Shown here one piece after another: positions 12,103 to 25,551 of a DNA stretch of 64,000 nt (within the stretch, counting starts at the first letter, position 1; each line of letters opens with the position of its first letter). The notes under the pieces are model-generated. The model saw only the letters and a program-made list of their open reading frames with translations, was not told the DNA's origin and ran no database searches. Made by a program: the position numbers and the translations under genes. Source of the stretch: Episyrphus balteatus (taxonomy: Eukaryota; Arthropoda; Insecta; Diptera; Syrphidae); contig NC_079136.1 of NCBI RefSeq assembly GCF_945859705.1, positions 127,507,027 to 127,571,026 of the forward strand, in the 5' to 3' direction.

Positions 12103-13640
12103 TTCTTTAATAAAACAATTTTCATTTTTCCTTGGGAGTTTGCCCGAAATCAATGTACATGAATATTTTTTCTCAGTGTCATCAACATTTTCAAAGAACC
12201 TACCCATTTAAAGTAACAAACATGTCAAATTTTTTACAATTCCCTATATCCCTAAGATAATTCAAATTCTCCACCGCATATCACCATTTTTAAGTGAAAT
12301 CAATCAAACAGCAACAACTTTGCTTAACTTTAATTTATAAAATACACATCGTCGACGCATCGATATAGGCTCGAAACGATGCGACGTTTCAAGGATCCTA
12401 CACCTTATACAGATCTTCGTGATGATATAATCCCTTGATAAATTTATTCACAATGTCGTCGTCAAGTTGTCAACTTGAAAATCAAAAGTTATTCAAAAAT
12501 CGCTTACCGCATCCCGAATACCTTAACACAATTTATATTATATCAACAAAAAAATGTCACCCATAGGTTAAGTTTTTTCCATGAGAGTGTGAGTGTTTTT
12601 TTTTTTTTTTTTTTTTGTTTTAACCACACACACTTGTCTTGGTTGAAAAATTACGGTAATTTTGTTCATTTCCATTTCATTTTACGTCAAAGTGTCAGTT
12701 CTGCTGTTCTAAGATCATATTCCTCCTATCCTCGCACTAAATGGCTCACAATTTTCAAAATTTCAACGAACAACACAAAAAGTTGAAGCGGCACCCTTCA
12801 AAACTTTTTTGAGTATGTGCTTCCTATCGTTCTTTTCCAAACAATATTCGTTTGCCTACCATTACTCAAAGTTGGCATACAACAATAACACTCAACTCTC
12901 CCAACCATCATTCAGGAGACCTTAGGTTTCCTTTTTCGACAGACGCGACGCGACGCTGAGGCGGGAAACATTTTATAATGGAATAAGGAAGTTGCCGAAA
13001 AATTTCATCGGATATGAAGAGGAAGCTTGCGGTAGGATGTTTTTAGGTTAAAATTGTTTGGATGTCTCTATAACTTGTTCCCAGAAACACTCTCTCTCTC
13101 TCGCTAAAGTTTATATATGAGTTGAGTTGAGTTGAGTTGTGTGTGTACTTAGAGAGACTCTCGTAGGATGATATAACTTTTAAGGATGTGTGCTTGGTGT
13201 GAATCTACTATATGATGGGCACATGCGGAGCAACCAACAACATACTTATCGTATATATAGCTCCTGCTAATTTGTCACCGGATGATGATAAAAGGATTCA
13301 ATGTGGTTGAAAGAGGAGGTTCCGTTCTTTCCGGGAGAACAAGTTACGTGATCATTAGTTGGTAATTTTTCATAACACCCGTTGAAGGAAATTTTCCGAG
13401 AAAATTACCGCAAAACTTCAAACTTTGTGGAGAAATTGACGAGTTAATGGCGGTTGTTTTATGTTTTTTTTTTTTTGTTGGTGGGAAATTATTTGGAGTG
13501 TTTTTCGTAGGAAAAGGAATTATTAGGAGTTTAAATTTATGAAACTTGAAAACGCTTTTAATAAGACCATAATTCTAATATCGAAAATCGATTTTAAAGC
13601 TTGTTCAAAGAACCAAAATGTAGGCTATTGAAATTAATAC
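12103..13640. other. low-repeat non-coding island
   Basis: No gene recognised. It contains a T-run at 12598-12616, a (CTCT)n tract near 13090 and GAGTT repeats near 13118-13138. Confidence 0.45.
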
Positions 13641-14034
13641 CTAAAATGGCGCCCAATGTGGGGTATCTCAGTTATATAATATTGTTAATATAATTTTGAA
13701 AAAATAGATCAATTTTTATGATCAAAGATAAACAAATCGTAAATGGCGCCCAAAATAGGATCGTTTTTCTGATATTGTATTCTTCAGCTTAAACAACGAA
13801 TTTGTATAACTTTTCTTATGGATACTTTTCTGGTATTACAAAAAAAAAAAGATAGATGTGGGGTGCTTGGTGGTGATCTGATACACGGTCTACGAAATAA
13901 GTCAATGCGATGATTCTCCGACATCACCAAAAACATTATATTCACTCTGTAAATATCAAAACCCAAAACTGTTTGTCAGCGAGGATTTCATTGTAACCTA
14001 GCAACGAATTGACAATTTTTTTTTGCGTTATCTT
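13641..14034 (+). repeat. two isolated ATGGCGCCCAA motifs in AT-rich DNA
   Basis: ATGGCGCCCAA at 13646 (followed by TGTGGGG) and 13743. Apart from the motif the surroundings do not align to the tandem unit that follows. Confidence 0.6.
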
Positions 14035-15080
14035 TTTTTATAAATCCTGTAAACAATTTATCACTATTAATTATGTCATCAATATATTTTCTTAAATACT
14101 TTTGTAAAATTACCTATTTTTTCTGAAATAAAAAAAAAAAAATACCTTAAATGGCGCCCAACGGGTGAAATTGATTCCTTAATATATTTTATTTATTTAT
14201 TGATGCTGCCAATACATTTCTTTTTTTCTAATTTTTTTCAACAACAAGTTTCATAAAATTGTCAATTTTTTCAAGAAATTTAAACAAAAGACTTTAAATG
14301 GCGCCCAAGGTAGGAATTATGTTTAACCATTTTAATTTTTTTTTTTTTTTTTTAGTTTATCAAAGTCACATTGCTTTAATAACTCAAAAACAAATAGTGC
14401 GAACATTCAAAAAAAAGAAAAAAAAAAATGGCGCCCAACAAGAATTATTCACATTGATGCTATATATTTTCTTATAAATCCTGTAAACAGGTTTTATCAG
14501 TCACAATAACGTTATCAATATATTTCCTTAGATACTTTTATAAAATTACCTATTTTTTTCTGAAATTTAAACAAAAACACCTTAAATGGCGCCCAACGGG
14601 AGAAATTGATGCCTTAATATATTTTATTTATTTATTGATGCTGCCAATACATTTTTTTTTCTAATTTTTTTCAACAACAAGTTTCATAAAATTGTCATTT
14701 TTTTCAAGAAATTTAAACAAAAGACTTTAAATGGCGCCCAAGGTAGGAATTATGTTTAACCATTTTAATTTTTTTTTTTTTAGTTTATCAAAGTCACATT
14801 GCTTTAATAACTCAAAAACAAATAGTGTGAACATTCAAAAAAAAGAAAAAAAAAAAATGGCGCCCAACAAGAATTATTCACATTGATGCTATATTTTCTT
14901 ATAAATCCTGTAAACAGGTTATCAGTCACAATAACATTATCAATATATTTCCTTAGATACTTTTATAAAATTACCTATTTTTTTTTTTCTGAAATTTAAA
15001 CAAAAACACCTTAAATGGCGCCCAACGGGTGAAATTGATGCCTTAATATATTTTATTTATTTATTGATGCTGCCAATACA
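14035..15080 (+). repeat. about 430-bp tandem repeat, 2.4 copies, three ATGGCGCCCAA motifs per unit
   Basis: Units begin TATAAATCCTGTAAAC near 14038, 14472 and 14899. The motif ATGGCGCCCAA occurs at 14151, 14586 and 15015 (before CGGG(T/A)GAAATTGAT), at 14298 and 14731 (before GGTAGGAATTATG) and at 14428 and 14857 (before CAAGAATTATTCAC). The copies are nearly identical, differing mainly in poly-T length. The third copy stops after TTGATGCTGCCAATACA. Confidence 0.85.
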
Positions 15081-15746
15081 ATGTTTGACCTCCGAAACAA
15101 CCACACACCTTAAATTCTCAATAAGAAATCACATACCAATTGTTCTATGCTAAATAGGATTACAACATGCAAAATGTCCTTGCTGCACATTGCTGACATT
15201 ATCAATTCCCTTAACAATCAGTGTTTATTTTGTGAGTACATTTGCAAGACAAGATTTCTGATATGGTTAAATTTAAGCATGAATCTTACAACATTTGCAT
15301 CGTCAACTCAAACTCAATTCCTACAACAACGACGACGCAGACGAGAACGACAACGAACGGGACGACACATTTAGCATCTTTTCTTGATTCGTGTCGATAT
15401 GATAGGATAGTCGTCGTCCTGTGTTATATCCTTGAGAGAAAACATTGTTCTTTAGCAAAGATGTATTCACTTCACTCCATTCAATTTGGTTTGCTAAAAG
15501 ACCCATTCTATCTATGTTTGTTTCTTCTCAACTCTTGATCGTCATCTTACAATTTTATCCGATTTGCAATAAGAAGACTACACAACTAAGTATGTTTTGT
15601 AGTTGTAGATAGGTAAGTATATTTTTGGGACAGATTGTAATTAAAACAATCCTTGGAATAAATTTGTACAACGAGACTGGGTGTCTTCAACTCAATTCGA
15701 AATGTGGTAATTAAGGACCTGGAAACACTTTTGTGTTTGTGTTGCT

Positions 15747-15777
<31 letters not shown>

Positions 15778-16430
15778 TGCATAAATTTTCAAGTATAAAG
15801 CAAAATTATGGAAAGAACAAAAGAACAAATTTTATCCTGCAAGGATTATTATATACATATAGAAAGCAAGGAAAAAGAACATTGAAATACCTAAGGGTTC
15901 AGTTCAAGACTATATCGAAAAGTTTTACATGGGTATGGTATAAAGGTGGTTTTGGTATATGAAATTTTGCTCTAATCCAGATACCAGACGAGATATATAA
16001 ACATGCATGAATAGATATTATTTTCTCTCTTATGTCTTAGCTAATTGAAGGGCATGTTAAGCAAGTACCTAATAGGAAAATAATTGAAGGCACATGGATT
16101 TAAATTTTATACGAAAATTCTATAAGAGCTCTGGATTAACGTAGGTATAATGAGTTAACTTTTACCTATAGCCTTGGCTGTAAAATCAATGTTAGCAAAT
16201 AAGGATAAGAGAGGTTTGTAGAATGTAGGAGAATAAGAGCATGATAGCATGATAGCATGCAGTTGTGTTTTTGAAGGAGTGAATTTTTTGATCTATTTAT
16301 TGTGTTGGAAAATCTAATTTTTAACTAGTTGAAGCTTTTAAGATTTTGTATTGTAAACTGATTTAAACCGCTTGAATGTGAAAACGAGGTTTCGAAAAGA
16401 TTTATTTTTGAAGAAATTTTAAGAAATACT
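15081..16430. other. non-coding, no gene recognised
   Basis: Includes an (AC)n microsatellite (15747-15773). Overlapping short open frames at 15147-15538 on both strands show no family signature. Confidence 0.45.
15747..15773 (+). repeat. (AC)n microsatellite, 27 bp
   Basis: Uninterrupted AC dinucleotide run. Confidence 0.95.
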
Positions 16431-17190
16431 TAAATGGCGCCCAACTGAAGAATATAAAAGTCCATTTTTCGTCATAAATGCTAACCATTTAATATACAGC
16501 CCTGATGCTTTCCAAATATGCAGTTTTGTTCAATACCTATGATATTTTTTTTTAATGATATCTTATACTGATTCAAAACAATTGTTTTTGTGAATTTCAA
16601 TAAATCTAGAAAAATTATTTTGATGTAATTCAAGAATTTTTCAAAAAACATAAAAAAAAAACATAAATGGCGCCCAACACACGAATTAAAATGTTCATCT
16701 TCGTTAAGAGTGTGGTGCAGTTAGTAGAAAATTTATTCTAGGGTTAAAAGAATAATTTTTTTTTTGTTATTATTTTCTTTCTTGTGTTTTATTGTTTTTT
16801 TGCAATGTTTTATGCAATGTCTTTGGCAAGATTTTCTTTTCTTTTTTTTTTCATTTCTTCGTGCTCAGTTGGCTATTAATAAACCAAACGTTATCACGAC
16901 TCATCCTCTTAGAAATATTTCGACCTTATGATGAAATAATTTAGACTTTATCATGTGAATTGTTATTCACCTACTTAAAGGAAGTAGGTAACAACGATCA
17001 GAAGTCCTGTGATATCTACCCCCTTATCATCATATTTTATTTAATATTTATGGGGTCACTCGGGCGTATGTGGATTATTTCTTGACTTAGGCTTACAAAT
17101 TTAAACATTATACAATTTTTGGTATTTTGAGCTCGTAAAAGACAAAAGACCGAGAGACAAAAACTACGAAATTATTGAATAGATAAATTT
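16431..17190. other. AT-rich non-coding with two more ATGGCGCCCAA motifs
   Basis: Motifs at 16434 and 16667, again preceded by ACxTAA/A-runs. No gene seen. Confidence 0.5.
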
Positions 17191-17580
17191 CTGCATTTAT
17201 CAATATAATTCATCAAAATAAAAAGTATTAAAATGTTCAACTCAAATATTACCACCTTAATTTTTTTTCAAGAAAAAATTTTAAGTTTTAAGGTATCAGA
17301 CAAAGAAAAGTATTTAAAAAATCTTATTATTTTTTTTTTTCAAAGTAAAATTTCGTCCTTTTTTTCATAAGGTTGAGCTTTTTAATAGTTTTTATTTTGA
17401 TGAATTATATTGATAAATGCAGAAGTTACAGAAGTTATAAGGTCGAATTTTTTAAGCCTTGTTTTTTTTACTAAATAATCAAATTTATTTCATTCAGTTA
17501 TCTTAACAAATGTGAAAGTTATCTACCAATTTATAAACATTTATAAAAGTTGAGCCGTTTATGTGATGGTCCCGCACCCT
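17191..17580. repeat. stem-loop repeat related to the 50.3-51.1 kb hAT interior
   Basis: Perfect 34-bp inverted arms 17191-17224 and 17389-17422 (CTGCATTTATCAATATAATT...). The downstream AAGTTATAAGGTCGAAT...GAAAGTTATCTACCAATTT recurs at about 50820-50910, and the arm sequence at about 50551-50580, so both derive from one mobile family. Confidence 0.7.
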
Positions 17581-17791
17581 CTTAAGAAACATTTTATATT
17601 ATTATAGCTTTGCGTCTACTAAAGATATCTTTTTGTTTGAAACGCCATTTTAAAGCTTAAGAGTAATAATTTTTGAATATATATTAAAAAATTACGTAAT
17701 AATTATCCCTGAATTAAAAATAATTTTTGAAAAACTGGTAATTTTGCTGATTTTTCATGGTTTTTGACTGGCTCCAGAACCTTGGCTATTA

Positions 17792-18381
17792 TATGTAGGA
17801 AGCTTATACTTACCAAATATTAAATATAGATATTTTTCAACAAAATAAATCTAAAATGAACTCGATGGCTGTACTCCTTATGCAAAAATTTTAAGTTCAA
17901 AGTTTTGAGTTTTTTGAAAAAATATTTTTTTAGACTTTGATTTTTTACGATTTGACTAAAGATAGAAACATGAAACTAACAGTGTGTTAAGTTGAAACTT
18001 TTAACTTTAAGTCCTCTTAATAAAATTGTGTTATTTTCATATCTTCTTAGTGTACCGCTTGTTTGAAAATTCGCAAAAATGCGAAAAAGCCAAAAAAACC
18101 CCTACTTAAGGCTATGATTGCACTATGTTTGACATAAGATAGAAGCATGAAATCAATAGTATATTTAGTTCGTACTCTTAGCTTAACACACTGTAAGTTT
18201 CACATTTCTTCGTTTAGTCAAATCGTAGAAAATGACAGTATAAAAATTAGCTTTTTTAAAATACTCAATACTTTGAACTTAAAATTTTTGCATAAGGAGT
18301 ACAGCCATCGAGTTCATTTTAGATTTATTTTGTTGAAAAATATCTATATTTAATATTTGGTAAGTATAAGCTTCCTACATA
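17792..18381. repeat. long inverted repeat, 112-bp perfect arms within about 205-bp arms
   Basis: 17792-17903 and 18270-18381 are exact reverse complements over 112 bp (TATGTAGGAAGCTTATACTT...). Inward similarity continues with mismatches to about 18000 and 18175 (shared ACAGTGTGTTAAG). The loop is under 200 bp. No coding content. Confidence 0.92.
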
Positions 18382-18622
18382 AACCAAAATGTTTCCTAGC
18401 GACCCGACTGTTTAGTCGGTTGCTTGTGCGTACACTAGGAGCCCAACCCGACTAAACTATCGGCCGATAGAAAGTCTGTAGTGTGCGGGGGTTCTAAAAG
18501 TTATAAAAGAAATCACCGTCAAGAAAATAAAAAAACAAAATTCAAAAACAATTAAGACACATCATCATTAAAAGAAAAATAAACAACTTCAAAACATTTT
18601 ATGCAAAGTCGAACCAGATTAT
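18382..18622. other. short non-coding spacer with CCGACT/AGTCGG hairpin
   Basis: CCGACTGTTTAGTCGG (18404-18419) forms a small hairpin. A second CCCGACTAAACTATCGGCCG lies at about 18449, between CCTAG (18396) and CTAGG. Confidence 0.5.
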
Positions 18623-20310
18623 TCTTATAATATAAAAAAGAGTTCATTTAGTGTGTGTGGCCGATAAACTCGCGTTTGGCTGGTCCGATTTTGGTAATTT
18701 TTTTTTTTGTTTAAAAAAAAAATAACACCTTTTCTCGCATCTTTACATAGCTGTCAATTTGTACGAGTAAAAAACACTCTCGCTTTTTAAAAATTTTAAC
18801 TAAGCTTAATTTGTAAAGCTTTCAAAATAATTAAAAAAGCCTGATTTGAGTGAAACAAAGAATTATTCGTCTTGTGACATTAAATCCACATATCGTGAAA
18901 CCAGAAAAGTGTGTGTGTATGATGACACCTTCAATCAGAGTTATGGTTTGTATCTATTATATATGTATATTTCTCCTGTGCGTTTGTTTGTGACCCTACT
19001 CCTAAACGACTAAAGAGATTTTTCTGAAATTTTGTGTGAAATGTATGTATGTGAAAAGTTCTATCCGAAACAGGTTTTATTTTATAATTGGACCCGGTAG
19101 GTGGCGCTGCTGTCAAGTTATAGGCAAATTTCAAATTTGAGGTCCAATAACTGGACAGATTTTTGTGAAATTTTTTGTGTCTGATAAAATTCATTCGAAA
19201 CATGTTTTGTTTCATAAATTGTTACCGAAGTATGTAGAGACAATTTTCATATTTGGAGTCCAAAAGTTTTGACAGATTTTTGTGAAAGTTCGTTTGTGTG
19301 ATAAGGTCCATCCATGTTTTGTAAATTATAATTGTATGCGGTAGTTGGCGCTATTGGTCAAATTATAGGCAAATATTCGATATTTGGAGTTCGATAGACT
19401 CGACGCTGTTGTCAAGTTATAGTTAAATTCCATATTTGGAGTCCGACGGCTGTAAAGACTTTTATGAAATTTTTTGCGTTGTCAAGTTATGAGCAAATTC
19501 AATATTTGGGGTTCCAAGAGCTTATATTCAAGGCTAACAAAACAAACATGATTTAAATCTTTAAAATGTTATTTTCTCAAATAAAACTGTTTACCACTAA
19601 GCTATCTCACAGTTGAAAATTGGTATGATAAACTGAAACTTAAAATTTGTTTAAGTTGTTTCAACTACCAATTTATTAATACAATTTCCGCATTAATTTA
19701 AAATGATTTAATCTTTTTAAGAAAATGTTTTAATATTTAGACGTATGCATAGAAATAAGGCGGGATCTTTTCATTTTAAGTCGGTTTTTTTTTAATTTAC
19801 AAAGAAAGAACGCTACTTTTTGAATTTCCTAAATAGCCAAAAAATATCAAATTTTAGTAGCGATTGCAAGTGATTGAAAGGAGTTCGAGGCACATAAAAT
19901 TTTGTTTTTAAAAACATTTTTTTTTTACTATTTGACGCAAAAAACCCTTGCCAATAACAGAAAAAAAACAGTGGCATGCATACAACATACATATCGCCTG
20001 GGAAAGCAAAACTATTGTAACTCAATAGGATCTGTTAAGGACATAGCACCATTTTGCTTTCCCATGAAGATTTATGTTGTTATACCTTAATAATAATATT
20101 AATGAAACTTCGTACACATTCCAATTAAAATTATAATAGCTGTCAAACAAACGGTTTGCTTTTTTAATACTTCATACAATTTTATGTTTGTGCTCCATAT
20201 ATCAAGTTGTGGCCCGATTTTTTTGTATTGGAAAAGGTTAACACATTACAAAGCCAAAAATTGGAAATAAATACTAAAAAATGCGGAACGAAGTATGTCG
20301 GGTGAGCTAG
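18623..20310 (+). mobile_element. Helitron-like element 2, non-autonomous, 1688 bp
   Basis: 5' end TCTTATAATATAAAAAAGAG and the following about 220 bp match element 1. 3' end GAAGTATGTCGGGTGAGCTAG is followed by T. The interior holds degenerate tandem units (19085-19512) and no recognisable helicase. Confidence 0.65.
19085..19512 (+). repeat. degenerate tandem units inside Helitron 2
   Basis: About four copies of GTCAAGTTATAGGCAAATT(C) ...ATATTTGGAGTCC...TTTTTGTGAAATTTTTTG, from about 65 to 140 bp apart. Confidence 0.6.
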
Positions 20311-22096
20311 TGTCTCTATAAGTTCAAATCATGAATATTTTTACTCCAAATTGTGAATGACCCAAATCCCCGGAATCAAACTAATACCCCCTGCCCCAAA
20401 ATCACTAAATTTTGGAAACTGTTAAAACTGTTTTGTAAATAAAAGGAAAGACCCATCCTAATTCATAGAATTTTCCGTCCAAATATTTACAATATACATT
20501 CCACCACCGATATTTGAAAAATTTATTTAAAATGCAGAAAAATAAATTTCCCAAAAAAACTCAAATAATAAACAATATTTTCCGTTAAATACCATGTACC
20601 AGTTAACCAGTACCTACATCCTACATGTCCCTTCAATTGTATCATTCCTCAAAACCCCTTCTGGCAGCTGTTCGAAAAGTGCAACAGCAGACTCAATTCC
20701 CATCGGAATTTAATTTTGGGGATGAAAGCCTACTTGTACATTCCTCAAAGCATTCCATATTACAATTCCAAAACTCGCGACTTGTGCAAACGGTTGTTAT
20801 GGATTTCATCTAGCGGCAGAAACAACGCAACCAATTACTATTAGCGATTGCATTTGTAGCCGTCATAAATCAGTAAACCAATCTACTGCGCCACCCCCTT
20901 GGGGAAAATATTTTTGTTGCGTTCAAACTTCATACATCAGACATGGCCAAGAGTTACCTGCTATGACGATATTACCACAATTTCAGTAGGCATTTCGTCT
21001 AACAAAATTCTGGAGGCATTATAGAGGAGCACAAAAATAATTTCTGATGCCACCAAATGATTTCCTCTGCATTTGCATGTAAAATGCCAACTTGTTTCTC
21101 TTCTCTGGTTGTGGTGGTTGTGCTTTTCCTCTGCAAAACCATTAACTTTAACAAACATGGAAATGGCTAGAAGAATGATTAAGTCGGTGTGTTAATTATG
21201 TAATTTGGAGTTAAGGTGCAGTTGGATGAACCAAAAAGGAACATGAACATGAACATGAATACAATTTCCACCCTCACCTTCTTCTTCTCGTTCTCATGCT
21301 AAACAGTCATAAATATTTATGATAAATACGGAAAAGTCCAGAAAACGGGTGGATAACAGTAATTGGAGACATAATTTGTTGTGGGAAGCCATTGACTTGA
21401 ATGACTTGACCTTCCGTTCATTGTAATGGGCCAGTACGAGTGAGTTTGGTTGCTGTTGCTTTTTGTGTGTGCAACTAGTGTTTTTGTGGGGATTTTGAAA
21501 TCAAGGAAGGAAGATTTTTTATGCTTGGAAAATGCTTTTGTATGAATTTGCAGAAATAAGAGGGGAGATATTGGAAAATGTGATTTTTCTCCATTCAATT
21601 TGTGACGTTATTCTGTTAGGGGTTGGAAATGGAGAAATGTGGAAAGTATGTTGGCAAATTGGATGGTGATTATGTTTTGCAGAATTTCTCCTCAAATTGT
21701 TGCATTTTATTAAGAGTTGTTTGGAAAGCCATTCTTTTTCTTTGAATTTCCATGCAACGTGAGTCATTATATTGTTGTGGAGGGACCGTTTAAAAAATCG
21801 TAGATTATGATATCGGAGGTTTTACAATGAAAAGGTTAGTACCTGTACGTTTTTAAGAACTTGAATATTTAAATACCATCATGATCTTCTCAAAATGACT
21901 GAGTTAGACTGTTTGTGAAAAATATAATAAAAATAATTGATGTCTGAGATTCGACATAAAAATATTTTTTAATAAAAAAAAAAAAAAAAACATTTGGTAA
22001 ATTCTTGGTTTCTTTACTTTTAAAAGGTCGTTACAACTTTGATTAAAATATGTTTAAAAATTTTTTTTTTTCAACATTAATTTAGAACTGACTATA
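20311..22096. other. low-repeat non-coding island
   Basis: More balanced composition around 20.6-21.7 kb. Short frames on both strands (for example 21317-21767 -) have no family signature. No gene called. Confidence 0.45.
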
Positions 22097-22803
22097 CAGG
22101 GTGTCCCGGGATGAGATAAGAAGACTTTGAGAGATGATTTTTGGGTATATTCTAAGAAAAAAATTGTTCTACAGTAACTCTCTATCTGCAAAGTTGATAC
22201 CCTTTAGCGATGATTTAAGAAAACGCTTACTTTTGTTGTAAACAGAAATAAACTTAAACTACAAAAATAAATTTTTAATTCGTACCCATTTTTGACTTAA
22301 GCAAAAAAAAAACACATTTTTTAGAGATTTTACCTGGTGCAGGTTGTCCCAAATATCATAAAATCTATAAGTTTTTTGGCAAATTTGTAAATAACATTTT
22401 TGTTCATTATTGTTTTCTTCATACGAATAAATTTATAAAACACTATGTTTATAACACATTTATTGAAGAAAATCGGCCCCAAAGTCAAAATTTATCATGG
22501 GTAAGAAAAAAATAATTCCATTTAAAAATTAATATCTGAGCAACTAAAAAAGATTTTAACATTTTTTAAAATCATGTACAAAGAATAGCATTCTTCTAAA
22601 AATCAAAACATTAATGAAGTTTTTATCATAGGTATTAACGGAGTTATTAACATTAACATGAGTAAAGGCATACCAAAGTAAGCGTTTTCTTAAATCATCG
22701 CTAAAGGGTATCAACTTTGCAGATAGAGAGTTACTGTAAAACAATTTTTTTCTTAGAATATACCCAAGAATTATCCCTCAAAGTCTCATCCCTGGACACC
22801 CTG
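22097..22803. mobile_element. fold-back mariner-type MITE, 707 bp, about 137-bp inverted arms
   Basis: Ends CAGGGTGTCCCGGGATGAGA (left) and complement of TCTCATCCCTGGACACCCTG (right), flanked by TA inside TATA. The arms 22097-22233 and 22667-22803 match closely, including TTACTGTA and GCGATGATTTAAGAAAACGC. The centre is AT-rich and non-coding. Confidence 0.85.
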
Positions 22804-25551
22804 TATATCATTATTTCACTTTTTTTTCCATCGGTATCTGGTTGTTTATTTATTATTTTTTTTAGCTTCAAATATAGATATTTTTGATGTAAAGATGTTC
22901 AATAACACAATTTAATGTTTCATTCCGATAGCATAAATGGAGGGATGCATTAATTTTGTTCACTATGGCGTATACGTACTTTTTTTGTATTTTATTTAAA
23001 TATTCAAGTTTTGAACACGCTTTAGTATAAAATAGTTTGTTGTTTCGAGTCAAATAGAAATTAAGAGCTTTGACCTCTTTATTTCGACCAAACATTTTTT
23101 TTTATCTTAAGTCTTGACCAAAAACGAAAGAAAATTTTTTTCAGCCAAAAAAAAAACAAATTTTACGATTTTTAGGACTTCAAAGCTTGGACAAACAGTT
23201 TTGTCAACAACAAATTTTCTGTTTGAGTCTAAGCCCAAAGAACTCTTTTTCTTGAAGGTCTAAGATTTTCAGACTAGAAATTGTGAACTATTTGTGTTCT
23301 GTCAATAAATAAAATGGCATAATTCCAAAAGCTGTAGCAGTGTGCTTCACAAGTAACACAATGAAAGAAAAAACAGAATACAAAATTCAAAGATAATTGT
23401 ATTTTATTTTCGGAATCTTTAAAACTGACTCGGTTAAGACCTGTGAAATTTTTCAAAATAAGAAAATAATTAAGAGACAAATTGCAAATTCAAAAAAAAA
23501 TTATTTGTCTCTCCACTGTTCTTAATATCTATGGACGATAATTTGATGGAAAGTATAATTTCGTGAACCATAAAAATTTACAACCTAAACCCTGGCCCAA
23601 CCATTTTAATCTGTGCAAGGAAAAAGCAAAATTCTAAAATAAGCCATCATGGCGGTTGAGCTCTAATAGACTCCGACTAAAAACCATTTCACCTCTCACA
23701 GACATTCTATATCCCTACATTTTTAATCCTTGCTCTTTACTCTTCGAACCTTATATCAAAGTTTTCAACAACAACAATAAAAAAAAAAAACTCCTCTCTG
23801 ACTATGTTGATGATAAATATTTGCCTCGAAACACCTATTCCCTGTCCATGAGCGAGAATAAGGGCCATGTTTCCCCAATATATATGTACCTAACCGTCTA
23901 CTATTATGCAATGTAAATGTAAGCAAAATTTACTGTCCATTCGCTATCAAACTAGAAGCACACATATTTAACTCATCATCTCCCTTTTCCATACTCTACT
24001 CCTGTAGTTTCTATACTAAAAGGCACAATTTGAAGCTTCTTCCTGGTGCACATCCTGTCTGAATTAAGTGCATCTCCTGCTGATGATGTGCACATTGCAC
24101 ACTACCTCTATGCAATGCAGGCGGGGGAGAAAAGAGTTTATTTCACGGCGGTGGAACCCTTGCATAGGCCGAAAATAATCCCTATGTTACCTGGGTAGTG
24201 GTTATACAAGCTCTATAGATAGAGAGAATGGTAATCAATCCAGTGACGGTGCTACCTTTTATCCACAGCACGTATATGCACAATAAATACTTTAGCTCTG
24301 ATTAAAGGTAGTTCCATGAAGCTCTACTGACTTTTTCTGTCTGTGTGTGTTGGTATGTTGGAAAAAAAAAAACAAGGACAGAGGACAGGACGACAACACT
24401 CGAGGTCCATCCTTTACGTTGAAAAGCGCGCGAAGGACAACACAATCTCTCAGTAATCTATCAATGACAACCAATGTATTGCATACCCCCCTTTCTCCCG
24501 TATGACAGCTACTAGGTAAATGGTAAAGGTACTGTATTACTAACGCCCTCTATCGCCCACTAAAAAAGTCACCGGTGATGTGCGCTCTTCTCGTAAAATG
24601 TGATTTTAACTTTTACCTCGCGGCCTTTTGAAGTTACATGGGGTTTGTAATTTAAGTGACATAAAGTGAGAATTGGTTACTATGGTAACTACTGGTAACT
24701 ATGCAATTAGTTCGAATTGCCAGGTGTAGATGGCAGCAGTAGGAGATATTGACAATTATTAGAACCTACCTCGCAAAAACCTTCTTTGATTTTTTTAAAG
24801 CTTAAAAGGTTCGATTTTTTTTTATAAATTAATAGTCCTTTCAAAATATCACATCTGTTGAATTAATATTGAAAATTGCTGGTGCAATTAAATTAACCAA
24901 CTCCCACACTCTCGCCAATAATTCACACCACTTTTCCGATAACCTGTAGATAGAAGGTGGCTGGTTCGACCTCCTTTGATCATGAAATTGATTGATGTCC
25001 TGCGTTGTTTAACGACCATCAGGCGAGAATTTTTTTTGGTGGTTTGGGGAAGTGGTGGGATTTAATGTTGCTAGAAGATTAAATATATGTCGAAATGGTT
25101 GGACAACGTATTTTGCAGACACTTTTATGGTCATTGATTTATTCGGAGATTATTTTTCAAAATTACTCTGTGCTGCGTTGAGTATTATTTTTTTTTTTTT
25201 AATTTGATTAATGATTAACTGCGACTGATTGTGGGATGAATGAAAGAGTTTGCAATAGACTTACATAAATTTCTCGTATTTTTGGATTTAAAGGTTACCG
25301 AAAATAGATTGAAATTAACGAATGGTATTATTTAAGCTTGCAACTTTTGAAAGTTAATTAACTTGTGCAAAATAAGGCTGTAGGTGTTCACGCTGATTGT
25401 TGAAGTTTAGCGCAAAAATTCACAATCCAAAAGAACAAAAAGGAAACATTATAACCGTTTTTCAAAGGAAAAAAAAATAAAATCATCGTTTAAGTTGCAA
25501 ATTCTTGAATTTTGTATCAAAATTGTAACAGCTATTCTTGAGAAAAGGGAA
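22804..25551. other. non-coding, AT-rich then low-repeat island
   Basis: 22.8-23.6 kb is AT-rich with an inverted TACGTATACGCCATA motif (22964-22978). 23.6-24.8 kb is better balanced. No gene recognised. Confidence 0.45.

Noticed and set aside
13646..15025. LTR retrotransposon primer-binding sites
   Set aside because: TGGCGCCCAAC matches a tRNA-Lys primer site, but there is no LTR, gag/pol relic or polypurine tract nearby, and three sites per tandem unit do not fit an LTR element.
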